Of a stretch of 64,000 nt of DNA, positions 24,057 to 33,455 are shown in pieces. Position 1 is the stretch's first letter. The number at the start of each line of letters is the position of its first letter. Source of the stretch: Bacteroidota bacterium (GTDB lineage Bacteria > Bacteroidota > Bacteroidia > Chitinophagales > Chitinophagaceae); the NCBI GenBank assembly GCA_028875875.1, contig JAGWUV010000027.1, positions 1 to 64,000 of the forward strand, read 5' to 3'. Under the pieces are notes generated by a model, which saw nothing but the letters and a program-made list of their open reading frames with translations, did not search any database and had not been told where the DNA came from. A program made the position numbers and the translations under genes.

Positions 24057-24252
24057 GGACACGAAGGCCTGCAGGCAACAAACGGTCACTGTTGCACAAA
24101 TAAGATGTACACATGGCATAAAAGAAAGAGGTGTTAGAACGATTTTTGTATAGTAATAGTTATGCAAGGCATAAAACAATTCACACCTAAGCTGTTTCAA
24201 AGTATTCAGTTACAAGCATTATGTTCTCATCTTTTGTAACTTTACACAACAC

Positions 24253-24285
24253 CAATAGGAGGGAGGAAACAGGTGCTTCCTATTG
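24253..24285. repeat. Hairpin in the 24.1-24.35 kb intergenic region
   Basis: CAATAGGA (24253-24260) and TCCTATTG (24278-24285) pair perfectly around a 17-base loop. The intergenic stretch 24057-24354 separates the convergent TPR and DUF6090 genes and marks the right edge of the AT-rich accessory region; nothing else is recognised in it. Confidence 0.4.
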
Positions 24286-24354
24286 ATTGTCCGCTGCTGG
24301 TTCCTGCAGCACAAACCTAATTAGAAGATAACGTACGGGAACGATACAATTTTT

Positions 24355-25074
24355 TTAACCCTGTACCTTTTCTAATAGATGTATAAGGTGCAGGCAACTC
24401 TTCTTTAAATCATTCAGTTCGTACATGATGTAATACTGTTCCGAGATCCTCATTTGCACCAGTTTATTCCTGTATTTTTCCATGGTAACAGCATCATCGG
24501 TAAGGAGCGATTTATGGGGTGCATTCATATGCAGCCCGTACTCCAGTTTAAAAATATTCTGTGCGAATACAACACAGTCCATCGTATTCGTTTCTACCAC
24601 TTTTGCCTGTGCTTCTGCTGTTTTTACTTTATCATAATAATTCACGATGCTGTCAGACAATTGTTCGTTCTCAATGAGCCTGAAATTACCTGTATTGATC
24701 AATTGGTTAAAGGTTCTTTCCGTTGCATTAAATTCGGGCATAATAGAACCATACTTGAAAAAGAGCTGGTAAACTGTGTCAATAGAAGAAGCAGGGAGTG
24801 GCCGTGCTTTCAAAGCAGTTAACAAAGAATCTTGTCCTTTGGCTAATTTTTCTCCGAGAACAATAATGTCATTCAATTGGGCAGAATCATTTTTGATGTC
24901 TGTATATAAACTGGCCAGGTATTTCTTTGCCTTGCTGTTATCGGAAATATGTTCCCTGATATTTTCTGCGATGAAACCCATAAATACCGCCAGGAAGATC
25001 ATTAAGCCTTCCAGCAGGTATTCACGAAAATGTTTGGCCTTATCCTTTGAAATTTTTGCGTGATGAACTTCCAT
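24355..25074 (-). CDS. DUF6090 family membrane protein
   Basis: 239 residues. A short charged N-terminus is followed by FREYLLEGLMIFLAVFMGFI, one transmembrane helix with the A/G-F-x-A/E-N continuation typical of DUF6090 proteins of Bacteroidota. The rest is a long helical cytoplasmic or periplasmic region with LINTGNFRLIENEQLSDSIV, a motif common in this family. Function unknown. Monocistronic, convergent with the TPR gene. Confidence 0.8.
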   Translation of the reverse strand: MEVHHAKISKDKAKHFREYLLEGLMIFLAVFMGFIAENIREHISDNSKAKKYLASLYTDIKNDSAQLNDIIVLGEKLAKGQDSLLTALKARPLPASSIDTVYQLFFKYGSIMPEFNATERTFNQLINTGNFRLIENEQLSDSIVNYYDKVKTAEAQAKVVETNTMDCVVFAQNIFKLEYGLHMNAPHKSLLTDDAVTMEKYRNKLVQMRISEQYYIMYELNDLKKSCLHLIHLLEKVQG

Positions 25075-25317
25075 AGGTGTGTATAGATGTGGATGATGAC
25101 AAATGCGTTAAAGCTAATATACGTGTTCGCTTGCGATACGCCTACAGTAGTGTATTAATTTTTATTAAAAGGAACCGATTGGGCTACCGTGGATATATCG
25201 TTTAATATGCAAGGTTGAATACATTTGATTTCTAACTATTGATGATAGGAACCTAAACGAAGTCAGCTTTTTTCTGTTTTTATCTATTTGAACGGATGTT
25301 CAGCAAAGCTTAATTGG

Positions 25318-26160
25318 ATGGAACTTTTTCAAAACAGGAAACTCTTAATTGCGACCAGGCATCACAAAGAAAAAGTGATTGCACCTATTGTTGAAAAAGC
25401 ACTGGGTGTATATTGTTTTGTGGATGCCGGTTTTGATACGGATGTATTCGGCACTTTTACAGGCGAGGTAGATAGAGCATTGGATCCGCTGGCTACGGTA
25501 CGGGAAAAATGTTTGCGGGCCATGCGGTTCAATAACTGCGACCTGGGCATTGCGAGTGAAGGTTCTTTCGGTCCGCACCCTTCGCTGTTTTTTGTGAATG
25601 CAGATGATGAGCTATTGATCTTTATCGATACGAAGCATAACATAGAAGTAGTGGTAAGAGAGTTGAGTACGGCAACTAATTTTAATGGAAGAACAATACA
25701 CGATCAAGAGGAGTTACTGGCTTTCGCAGAACAGGTACAGTTCCCCTCGCATGCGTTGATCCTTAGAAAAGCAAAGGAAGAGAACGTTGCAATACACAAA
25801 GGCATAACAGATACGGCTACCTTGCTAAAGGTATTTGAAGACCTGTATAATCAATACGGATTGGTATATGCAGAAACAGATATGCGGGCCATGTATAACC
25901 CTACCCGTATGCAGGTAATTGCACAGGCGGCAGAGAAGCTACTGCAAAAGATTCAATCGCTTTGTCCTCATTGCCAAATGCCCGGTTTTGGTATTACGGA
26001 TGTTCAACAAGGCTTGCCCTGCAGCTGGTGTGGTTTCCCTACACGATCTACGCTTAGCTATCTCTATGTTTGTTCGCATTGCAGGTTTACCCAAGAAGAA
26101 AGATACCCACATCACAAAACCGAAGAAGATCCTATGTATTGTGATCGGTGTAATCCATGA
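25318..26160 (+). CDS. DUF6671 family protein with C-terminal zinc ribbons
   Basis: 280 residues from ATG 25318 (the frame extends to a TTG at 25288, but MELFQNRKLLIATRHHKE is the family-like start). An alpha/beta domain (about 1-205) contains FGTFTGEVDRALDP and GIASEGSFGPHPS, as in DUF6671. The C-terminus has two CxxC pairs twice (CPHC/CSWC and CSHC/CDRC), probably two zinc ribbons. Biochemical role unknown. Monocistronic. Confidence 0.8.
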   Translation: MELFQNRKLLIATRHHKEKVIAPIVEKALGVYCFVDAGFDTDVFGTFTGEVDRALDPLATVREKCLRAMRFNNCDLGIASEGSFGPHPSLFFVNADDELLIFIDTKHNIEVVVRELSTATNFNGRTIHDQEELLAFAEQVQFPSHALILRKAKEENVAIHKGITDTATLLKVFEDLYNQYGLVYAETDMRAMYNPTRMQVIAQAAEKLLQKIQSLCPHCQMPGFGITDVQQGLPCSWCGFPTRSTLSYLYVCSHCRFTQEERYPHHKTEEDPMYCDRCNP

Positions 26161-26303
26161 GGTAACTTATGCAAGAGAAGTTTTTAGAAATAACAGGTCC
26201 TTTGTCCGGCTTCCGGCTATCGTATGCCCGTTTCCTCCCAATATGAAGGAATGATGAACGGGGTGAACTGATTGAATAATTAGTTGTTACTTCGTTAAAC
26301 AAA

Positions 26304-26364
26304 GTACGGGTGTTGAAGTGTGCGACGCAAGGAACGATGCCAGCAGTGCTTCAGCCGGTTACTA
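26304..26364. repeat. Intergenic repeat, copy R1
   Basis: GTACGGGTGTTGAAGTGTGCGACGCAAGG... ending TTCAGCCGGTTAC. It matches R2 (38287-38352) and R3 (63821-63880) in the words GGTGTTGAAGTG, GNGACRCAA and GCAGCCGGYTACA. It ends about 12 bases before the bshA start, so it is transcribed in, or overlaps, its leader or promoter. Confidence 0.65.
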
Positions 26365-26375
26365 AATAAATTATT

Positions 26376-27515
26376 ATGCGTATAGGAATCGTTTGCTACC
26401 CTACTTTCGGGGGTAGTGGTGTTTTGGCAACGGAATTAGGCAAGGCCCTGGCCGATAAAGGGCACGAAGTTCATTTTATTACTTACCAGCAGCCGGTTCG
26501 GCTGAATGTGTTCAATACAAATATTTTGTATCATGAGGTGAGGGTTCCTACCTATCCTTTGTTCGATTATCCGCCGTATGAACTGGCCTTGGCCAGCACC
26601 ATGGTGGATGTGATCATCAACCAGGATCTCGACCTGCTGCATGTGCATTATGCTATTCCGCATGCTTCTGCCGCTTACCTGGCCAAACAAATTATTAAAA
26701 GTAAAACGGGCCGCGATGTGCCGGTGATCACCACTTTACACGGAACGGATATTACATTGGTGGGAAGGGATAAAACCTATGAACCGGTGGTTACTTTTTC
26801 TATCAATGAGAGTGATGCGATCACAGCGGTTTCCGAGAACCTGAAGCAGGAAACGTATAAGAATTTTCAGATACACAAGGAGATTGAAGTGATCACCAAT
26901 TTCGTAGACGTAAGCCGCTTTAACAAAAAGCCTTTCGATGCATTTAAAAAAGTGATTGCACCGAATGGCGAGAAGATACTGGTACATGCCTCTAACTTCC
27001 GGAAAGTAAAAAGGGTGCTGGATGTGGTGAAAGTATTTGCGGAAGTGAATAAATATATTCCCTGTAAGTTGCTGATGGTAGGGGATGGCCCTGAAAGGCC
27101 TGCTGCCGAAGAATTAGCCAGAGCCCTGGGCGTAGAGCATGAGATTCGTTTTGTAGGAAAACAAGAACAAATTGAAGAAATACTGGCTGTGTGCGACCTG
27201 TTCCTTTTGCCTAGTGAATATGAAAGTTTCGGACTGGCAGCACTGGAGGCAATGGCTGCACGGTCGGTAGTGATCAGCACTAATGCAGGTGGCTTACCAG
27301 AAATTATGGAGCAGGGTAAAACAGGCTTTATGGCTAATGTAGGCGATGTTGCTGCCATGAGCGATTTTGCTATCAGCCTTTTAAAGAGTGAGAGCCGTTT
27401 GGAGGAGATGAAAGAAGCTGCCTTTCAGCAGGCTTTAGCCTTTGATATCCATAATATTGTTCCGCAGTACGAGAAATTGTACAGTCGTTATTGCAGGAAT
27501 GTACCTTGTACCTAA
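26376..27515 (+). CDS. bshA: N-acetyl-alpha-D-glucosaminyl L-malate synthase BshA
   Basis: 379 residues, a GT-B glycosyltransferase of family GT4. The start MRIGIVCYPTFGGSGVLATE and the central HVHYAIPHASAAYLA are diagnostic of BshA, which joins UDP-GlcNAc and L-malate in the first step of bacillithiol synthesis. The C-terminal nucleotide-sugar site is LPSEYESFGLAALEAMA. Other bacillithiol genes (bshB, bshC) are not in the window. Its 3' end overlaps that of the convergent aminotransferase gene by 4 bases. Confidence 0.93.
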   Translation: MRIGIVCYPTFGGSGVLATELGKALADKGHEVHFITYQQPVRLNVFNTNILYHEVRVPTYPLFDYPPYELALASTMVDVIINQDLDLLHVHYAIPHASAAYLAKQIIKSKTGRDVPVITTLHGTDITLVGRDKTYEPVVTFSINESDAITAVSENLKQETYKNFQIHKEIEVITNFVDVSRFNKKPFDAFKKVIAPNGEKILVHASNFRKVKRVLDVVKVFAEVNKYIPCKLLMVGDGPERPAAEELARALGVEHEIRFVGKQEQIEEILAVCDLFLLPSEYESFGLAALEAMAARSVVISTNAGGLPEIMEQGKTGFMANVGDVAAMSDFAISLLKSESRLEEMKEAAFQQALAFDIHNIVPQYEKLYSRYCRNVPCT

Positions 27516-28705
27516 TCAGTTTCCATTAAGCTGTCGAGGATGATGTTGCACATGGTGTTTAGCTCTTCCATGGAAATAGCCAGAGGGGGTGCAATACGCA
27601 TACAATGAGGGGCAAATAAAAACCAATCGGTGATCATTCCCCCGGCGATACATTTTTTGATGATGGTATAGCAGGTATCGAAAGAGTCAAATTCTACTGC
27701 CATCCATAATCCGATGCTTCTTACTGCTTTTATTTTGGGATGTTGTATTTGTTGTAAGAGATAAGCTTGTTTTTCTTGTACAGAACCGATCATTTTTTCT
27801 TGCAACAACACTTCCATTGCCGCTTTGCCCGCAGCACAGGAAACAGGATGCCCGCCGAAGGTGGTAATATGGCCGAGTACAGGATCATGGGTTAGCTGTC
27901 CCATCAATTGTTTATCTGCTATAAAAGCACCCAGTGGCATACCGCCGCCCAGGGCTTTGCCGAGTAAAAGTATATCGGGTATAATGCCAAATTGTTCAAA
28001 TGCCCATAAGGTTCCGGTTCTGCCAAAGCCACTTTGTATCTCATCGAGTATTAATAAGACTCCCTGTTCAGTACATTTTCTGCGGATAGCTTGTATCCAT
28101 TCTTTTGAAGGTGCTACCACGCCGGCTTCGGCCTGTACGGTCTCCATGATCACACACGCAGTGGTAGCATCAATGGCAGTGATCGCTTCTTCCGTTCCAT
28201 AATCAAAATGATCAATGCCGGGTAACAAGGGCCTGTAGGCATTACGCCAGTATTCATCTCCCATTACACTCAATGCACCTTGTGTACTGCCGTGGTAAGA
28301 CTTATTGAACGAAATGATCTTAGAACGATTCGTAGCTCTTTTGGCCAGTTTCATGGCACCTTCCGTTGCTTCAGCACCGCTGTTGGTAAAGTACACGCAG
28401 TTCAGTGATGACGGTAAATGTTGGGTAAGTAGTTGCGCATAGGCTACCTGTGGCTGCTGTATGAATTCGCCATACACGATCAGGTGCATATAGGCTTCAC
28501 TTTGGGCTTGTACGGCTTTGATAACGGCAGGATTACCATGACCGATATTGGCTACGCTAAACCCTGAAATAGCATCTATATAAGCCTTCCCGTCAACATC
28601 ATACAAATACACACCCTGCGCTTTCACCATTTCAATACCAATGGGGGCATCAGATGTTTGTGCCACATGATTCAAAAAAAGCTGCCTGTTGGAAATACTG
28701 CCCAT
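27512..28705 (-). CDS. Class III pyridoxal-phosphate aminotransferase
   Basis: 397 residues from the Met of MGSISNRQLFLNHVAQTSDA; a longer frame to 28789 would run into the promoter of the divergent gene. Fold-type I class III motifs: FTNSGAEATEGAMKLAKR, the Asp of LILDEIQSGFGRTG, and the PLP lysine in LLLGKALGGGMPLGAFIA. The family includes acetylornithine, 4-aminobutyrate and ornithine aminotransferases; the substrate cannot be assigned. There is no amino acid biosynthesis gene nearby. Confidence 0.88.
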   Translation of the reverse strand: MGSISNRQLFLNHVAQTSDAPIGIEMVKAQGVYLYDVDGKAYIDAISGFSVANIGHGNPAVIKAVQAQSEAYMHLIVYGEFIQQPQVAYAQLLTQHLPSSLNCVYFTNSGAEATEGAMKLAKRATNRSKIISFNKSYHGSTQGALSVMGDEYWRNAYRPLLPGIDHFDYGTEEAITAIDATTACVIMETVQAEAGVVAPSKEWIQAIRRKCTEQGVLLILDEIQSGFGRTGTLWAFEQFGIIPDILLLGKALGGGMPLGAFIADKQLMGQLTHDPVLGHITTFGGHPVSCAAGKAAMEVLLQEKMIGSVQEKQAYLLQQIQHPKIKAVRSIGLWMAVEFDSFDTCYTIIKKCIAGGMITDWFLFAPHCMRIAPPLAISMEELNTMCNIILDSLMETD

Positions 28706-28760
28706 TATTTTTTTGACTGAATTTAATATTCGACATTCGGTACTCGAAATTCGTTTTTTT

Positions 28761-29297
28761 ATGGCAACCATACTTCCTGTTTTAGACAAACATCCTCAAT
28801 TTGGTAAGAAATGTTTTGTAGCCCCCAATGCAACGATCGTTGGCGATGTGGAAATGGGAGATGATTGCAGCGTGTGGTTCAATGCGGTTGTAAGGGGTGA
28901 TGTGAATGCTATTAAAATGGGCAATAAAGTAAATGTGCAGGATGGCGCCGTGATCCATTGCACGTACCAGAAAAACCCAACGATCATCGGTAATAATGTT
29001 TCCATCGGCCATAATGCGTTGGTGCATGGCTGTACGGTGATGGATAATGTGCTGATCGGGATGGGGGCTATCGTGATGGACAGGTGCATTGTGCATAGTA
29101 ATTCCATCATTGCTGCGGGTGCAGTAGTATTGGAAGGAACAGTGGTGGAAGCTGGTAGTATTTATGCAGGTGTTCCGGCTAAAAAAGTAAAAGATGTTTC
29201 GCAGGATTTGATCAATGGTGAGATCAACCGTATTGCCAATAACTATATACATTATGCTTCCTGGTTTGAGGAGTATAATGAAAGCCCTTCAAAATAA
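28761..29297 (+). CDS. Gamma-type carbonic anhydrase family protein
   Basis: 178 residues from ATG 28761. A left-handed beta-helix of hexapeptide repeats (about 15-150) with the gamma-CA signature RGDVNAIKMGNKVNVQDGAV and the metal histidines in VIHCT, SIGHNALVHG. Members include carbonic anhydrases and related transferase-like proteins (YrdA/PaaY); activity is uncertain. Divergent from the aminotransferase gene. Confidence 0.88.
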   Translation: MATILPVLDKHPQFGKKCFVAPNATIVGDVEMGDDCSVWFNAVVRGDVNAIKMGNKVNVQDGAVIHCTYQKNPTIIGNNVSIGHNALVHGCTVMDNVLIGMGAIVMDRCIVHSNSIIAAGAVVLEGTVVEAGSIYAGVPAKKVKDVSQDLINGEINRIANNYIHYASWFEEYNESPSK

Positions 29298-29340
29298 ATG
29301 CGGCTACAAGGCGTTATAGAAGCTGAAAACCTTACTGCGT

Positions 29341-29538
29341 ATGAGGAAAACAATTTTACTTCTTTGGGTTGTTGTGAGTGCCAGTGCCTGCAGCCTGTTT
29401 CATAAAACTGAAAAGCATGGATGCCCTACTAATGGCAAAAATGTAGATGCTGGAAAGCTGGCTGCGGGTGATCCTAAAGCAGCACATGATGCCGCCAAAG
29501 CTCCGAAATTCAAAGCAGGTAAACAGTTTGATCAGTAA
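29341..29538 (+). CDS. Small lipoprotein
   Basis: 65 residues. A lipoprotein signal (RKTILLLWVVVSASAC) with the lipobox cysteine at about 17 is followed by a short hydrophilic, Lys/Ala-rich tail with one further Cys. Function unknown; small lipoproteins of this kind are common in Chitinophagaceae. Its last 7 bases overlap the 3' end of the convergent rsgA gene. Confidence 0.65.
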   Translation: MRKTILLLWVVVSASACSLFHKTEKHGCPTNGKNVDAGKLAAGDPKAAHDAAKAPKFKAGKQFDQ

Positions 29539-30461
29539 TTCTTCTCGTCTATCGTTTCTAAGATCTTGCAGTAACTGATGTAGCGGTCTTCCGATATCTC
29601 TCCCTTTAATACGGCTTCTTTTACGGCGCAGCCGGGCTCATTGCCATGCAGGCAGTTATTGAACTGGCATTGTTGTATCAGCCGGCGCATTTCAGGAAAA
29701 TAATGTGATAGTTCTTGTTTGGTAATATCTACCAGTCCTAATTCACGGATACCCGGTGTATCAATAATTCTTCCGCTACTATCAGGCAGATCGAACATTT
29801 CCGCAAAAGTGGTGGTGTGCATGCCCTTGCCACTCCAGCCGCTTACTTCCTGGGTACGTAAATTCAGTTCCGGGAACATGGCGTTAATGAAAGATGATTT
29901 GCCCACACCGCTATGTCCACTAAGCAATGTAGTTTTTAAATGAAGCAAGGCCTTTGCTTCCTGCACGCCTTCATTCTTCTCAACACTGGTTAAATAAGTG
30001 GGATAACCGATAGACTCGTATATGTTTTTCCATTCATGAAAAATATCCATCTCTTTTTTACGGTAGAGATCAGATTTGTTGAATACAAGAATAGCAGGTA
30101 CATGATACATTTCGCAAGCCACCAAAAAACGATCAATAAAACCCTGAGATGTTTTGGGATCTTTTAAAGTAGCGAACAATAAACTCTGGTCGAGATTGGA
30201 TGCAACGATGTGGTGCTGCTTTTTGTGGTGCGGACTTTGCCTGGCTACATAATTCCTCCGATCGTGAATGGTAGTGATGGTTACAGTATTCTCCCATTCG
30301 TTCTCCATTTCTATTTCCACTTCATCTCCTACGGCAATGGGATTGGTAGAAGTGATGCCATCTATTTTGAACACCCCTTTGATACGGGCATTGAATGCTT
30401 TGCCTGCTTCGTTCTTTACCACGTACCAGCTACCAGTAGATTTATATACCCAGCCTTTCAT
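29532..30461 (-). CDS. rsgA: Ribosome small subunit-dependent GTPase RsgA
   Basis: 309 residues from the Met of MKGWVYKSTGSWYVV; the longer frame adds a non-conserved leader. An N-terminal OB domain (about 1-75) is followed by a circularly permuted GTPase: the G4 motif FNKSDLY comes before G1 GHSGVGKSSFINAM and G3 DTPGIRELG. A C-terminal zinc-binding motif CQFNNCLHGNEPGC follows. RsgA acts in late 30S subunit maturation. Confidence 0.93.
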   Translation of the reverse strand: MKGWVYKSTGSWYVVKNEAGKAFNARIKGVFKIDGITSTNPIAVGDEVEIEMENEWENTVTITTIHDRRNYVARQSPHHKKQHHIVASNLDQSLLFATLKDPKTSQGFIDRFLVACEMYHVPAILVFNKSDLYRKKEMDIFHEWKNIYESIGYPTYLTSVEKNEGVQEAKALLHLKTTLLSGHSGVGKSSFINAMFPELNLRTQEVSGWSGKGMHTTTFAEMFDLPDSSGRIIDTPGIRELGLVDITKQELSHYFPEMRRLIQQCQFNNCLHGNEPGCAVKEAVLKGEISEDRYISYCKILETIDEKNY

Positions 30462-30596
30462 GCTAACGAAGATAAGATGATTAGAGGGATGAGTTATGCA
30501 TGAAGGGAGATAAGTGTTTTGCGTTGACCGTTGACCGTTTATCGTAGACGGAATAATATACAAAAGACTAAATACCAAAACACCAAAGACCCCCTA

Positions 30597-31604
30597 TTAA
30601 GGAAATTTCCTGAAAACAGTGAGTCGTAGCAACAGTTCAATAATGATACAAGCCAGGCCTATCAATACAAGGGGTAAGAATTCTTCTGTATATCGATCGT
30701 AGGTTGTTATCTCCACTTTGCTTTTTTCAAGAAGGTTAATGCTATCGTAGATCTTCTTCAATGCCTCATTATCCGTAGCATGAAAATATTGCCCACCGGT
30801 TTGTGTGGCTAATTGTTTCAGTAAGCCTTCATTGAATTCCATCTTCCTCGTTTGCGTGGTAGTGCCCAGCATTGACTGTACCTGTACATCCATGCTTTTA
30901 TTACTGCCCACGCCAATGGTGTATACTCGTATGCCATACAACTTGGCCATGTTCATGGCGATGTCAGGCGATATCTGTCCGCCGAAATCAACGCCATCCG
31001 TAAGTAAGATGATCACTTTACTTTTGCTCTTGCTGTCCTTCAGCCTGTCTACACTGGTTGCCAATCCTGAACCGATCGCCGTACCTTCTTCCTGTAAATA
31101 ACCGTTTTCAATATTACTGATCTGCGCAAGCACTGCATTGTGGTCTGTTGTTACCGGGCATAAAGTGAAACTCTGGCTGCTGAAGATCACGATACCGATT
31201 TTATCACCCGGCCTTCCCTCTACAAATTTTGATGCAACTGCTTTGGAAGCTTCTAAACGATTGGGCGTAAAGTCTTGCTCCGTCATACTGCCGCTGATAT
31301 CGAAGCAAAGAACAATATCAATGCCTTCTCCTTCTGTTTGCTGTTCCGTGAATTTTTGCCTGGGTCTTGCTATCGCTACAATAAATGCTGCAATGGCAAT
31401 ACATCGAAGTAACAAAGGCAGATACCTGAAAGTTGTTTTCCAGTTTTGTGTATGCTGGATGAAATGCGTGGTAGTAATGGTTAGAGCGGCTGTTTGCTTG
31501 CGGTGCGACCTGATATGCCAAAAGATAAGATATGGCACTATCAATAAAAGTGGCAATATCCAGGGATAAGCAAATTCTATATGTTGCAACCAGTTACTAA
31601 GCAT
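30597..31604 (-). CDS. BatA-like von Willebrand factor A domain membrane protein
   Basis: 335 residues. Two N-terminal hydrophobic helices (about 12-30, 55-75), a VWA domain (about 88-285) with the MIDAS motif DISGSM and later TDGVDFGG, and a C-terminal helix (about 310-330). This is the layout of BatA of the Bacteroides aerotolerance (Bat) operon. It is the last gene of a four-gene minus-strand operon after moxR, DUF58 and a BatD-like gene, and it overlaps the previous gene by 8 bases. batB and downstream Bat genes are not present here. Confidence 0.87.
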   Translation of the reverse strand: MLSNWLQHIEFAYPWILPLLLIVPYLIFWHIRSHRKQTAALTITTTHFIQHTQNWKTTFRYLPLLLRCIAIAAFIVAIARPRQKFTEQQTEGEGIDIVLCFDISGSMTEQDFTPNRLEASKAVASKFVEGRPGDKIGIVIFSSQSFTLCPVTTDHNAVLAQISNIENGYLQEEGTAIGSGLATSVDRLKDSKSKSKVIILLTDGVDFGGQISPDIAMNMAKLYGIRVYTIGVGSNKSMDVQVQSMLGTTTQTRKMEFNEGLLKQLATQTGGQYFHATDNEALKKIYDSINLLEKSKVEITTYDRYTEEFLPLVLIGLACIIIELLLRLTVFRKFP

Positions 31605-32556
31605 TATTTTTTTGTTGAAAGCGAAACTGATCGATCGTTTTTACAAATGTGATGGCCGATTGAACTGCTTCTATGCAGGTTTCTTTCGAAGGTGTATATT
31701 TTGCAAACTTCACAGCATCAGCCATTCGTAAGAGTTGAAAATATTGTGTTTGTACCGGCTCCGTTCCCACTTTGCCTTTGATCAGTAGCATGTATTCGTC
31801 TGTTGTTTTATCTGCGGTAGCTGTATGTAATCTTTGGTCCGAAAAATTTCGGCAGAGCATAGTGATCTCAGAAAAGAAAATTTTGAATGCTTCTTTTTCT
31901 ATCAACCCTTTGTTCAGTAAGGCTTCGAGCTGTTGTATGATGTCTTCTGTTCTTTGCGGTTTTACGGGAACAGCACTACGTTTCGGTCTTTTTCTTTTTA
32001 GTAGCCTGTACAGGATAAATAATATAAGCAGTAATACTACTGAGCCGCCTGCATAGAGGATTATTTTGTTCCAATCTTTTTCCGGTTCTACTTCAACGAT
32101 GTCTTTGATATCATGGTATTCCTTCAGGTCTTTTACATTGGCCGGAAGAACGGTGATGTTTAAAGGATTGGTATGTATGGTTTGTTTATCGGAGAAACTA
32201 ACCGTTTGGGAAGGGATCTGCCAGTACCCTGAATCGAAAGAAGTGAGGAGTATTTTTTGTTCGTAAGTAGTAAGCGCATCTATGTTGATGGTATCGATAG
32301 GTAAACGCTTCACTACTTCCAAATGATGAAAGGTATCGGGCAGGTTGATCCATTGCTGGAGGGCTACCGATTTGGTATCAATGTCTTTTACTGTGATGGT
32401 CAGTTCTACCTGTTCACCGATCAATATCTTATCATGGTCAAGTGTTGCGGTGATCTTCTGTGAGAAAGCAGTACTGAATGGCAGCAGTAATAGCAGTAAT
32501 ATCCATCTTATTTGGATGGAGCAATAATGAATCATCTGCCTTGCTTTACTACTCAT
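31597..32556 (-). CDS. BatD-like membrane protein of the Bat operon
   Basis: 319 residues. Signal peptide or first helix ends FSTAFSQ (about 33). An exported beta-sandwich region (about 35-165, KITATLDHDKILIGEQVELT) resembles the BatD repeats. One transmembrane helix near 178-195 is followed by KRKRPK and a cytoplasmic helical domain like those of DUF4381 proteins. ATG overlaps the DUF58 stop (ATGA type), so translation is coupled. Role in the Bat complex is inferred from position. Confidence 0.75.
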   Translation of the reverse strand: MSSKARQMIHYCSIQIRWILLLLLLPFSTAFSQKITATLDHDKILIGEQVELTITVKDIDTKSVALQQWINLPDTFHHLEVVKRLPIDTINIDALTTYEQKILLTSFDSGYWQIPSQTVSFSDKQTIHTNPLNITVLPANVKDLKEYHDIKDIVEVEPEKDWNKIILYAGGSVVLLLILFILYRLLKRKRPKRSAVPVKPQRTEDIIQQLEALLNKGLIEKEAFKIFFSEITMLCRNFSDQRLHTATADKTTDEYMLLIKGKVGTEPVQTQYFQLLRMADAVKFAKYTPSKETCIEAVQSAITFVKTIDQFRFQQKNNA

Positions 32557-33452
32557 GCTCTCCTGATAAAAAATTGTTGTAATGATTTCACATAGTCATC
32601 TCCCGTTGCAATCTGAACCAGGTCGGCGCCTGCCAGCCTGAATGTTTGTTTCGCATCATTCTGGATGCGGGCAAACTGTTGGGCATAGTAATGCTGCACC
32701 ATGGGATCGTTGGTATCCAGCAGTAAGGTTTTGCCTGTTTCGGCATCCTGAACTTCTATTAAGCCAATCGCAGGTAAAGCCGTATCGTTCTTATCAAATA
32801 CCTGTATGCCGATCACATCATGTTTTTTAGCAGCCACACGCAATGCTTCATGATAACCCTCGTCAGCAAAATCACTTAATAAAAAAACAATGCTTTTATG
32901 CCGCGTAATATTGTTCAGGAATTGTAATGCCTTTACAATGTTTGTGGCAGATGATTGGGGGTGAAACGTGAGCATTTCCCGAACCATATGCAATACATGG
33001 TCTCTTCCTTTGGAGGAAGGAATATATTTTTCAACTGTATCCGTAAAGAAGAGCAAACCCGTTTTATCATTATTGCTCAAAGCACTAAAGGCAAGCACTG
33101 TGCATATTTCAGTGATCAATTCTTTTTTATTTTGCTGGTGCATACCAAAAGCACTGCTCGCACTGGCATCTACTAAGAGATAAACACTCAGTTCTCTTTC
33201 TTCTTCAAATACTTTGCTGTAGGTGCCGTTCATACGGGCACTCACGTTCCAGTCGATAAAGCGTATATCATCGCCGGCCTGGTATTCTCGTACTTCTTTA
33301 AAGGCCATACCTCTTCCCTTGAAAGCAGTGTGATATTCACCGGAGAACAAGTGGTTGGTGAGCCGCTTGCTTTTGATCTCCAGTTCCCTCACTTTCTTCA
33401 GCAGCGTAGCTGCATCGGTAGTAGCAGGTGATATGTTGGAAGAACTGCTCAT
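32553..33452 (-). CDS. DUF58 domain protein of the MoxR/Bat operon
   Basis: 299 residues, no membrane segment. The DUF58 core FKGRGMAFKEVREYQAGDDI, then RFIDWNVSARM, is followed by a VWA-like fold (VYLLVDASASSAFG). DUF58 proteins are regularly encoded between moxR and VWA genes and probably act with the AAA ATPase in assembling or activating membrane or redox proteins. Starts 3 bases after the moxR stop. Confidence 0.9.
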   Translation of the reverse strand: MSSSSNISPATTDAATLLKKVRELEIKSKRLTNHLFSGEYHTAFKGRGMAFKEVREYQAGDDIRFIDWNVSARMNGTYSKVFEEERELSVYLLVDASASSAFGMHQQNKKELITEICTVLAFSALSNNDKTGLLFFTDTVEKYIPSSKGRDHVLHMVREMLTFHPQSSATNIVKALQFLNNITRHKSIVFLLSDFADEGYHEALRVAAKKHDVIGIQVFDKNDTALPAIGLIEVQDAETGKTLLLDTNDPMVQHYYAQQFARIQNDAKQTFRLAGADLVQIATGDDYVKSLQQFFIRRA

Positions 33453-33455
33453 TTG

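Noticed and set aside
26867-27358. 163-codon antisense ORF
   Set aside because: Antisense shadow of bshA; Ser/Ala-rich with no recognised motif.
27512-28789. Long version of the aminotransferase (425 codons)
   Set aside because: The extra 28 codons overlap the divergent gamma-CA gene start region and are not family-like; Met at 28705 is preferred.
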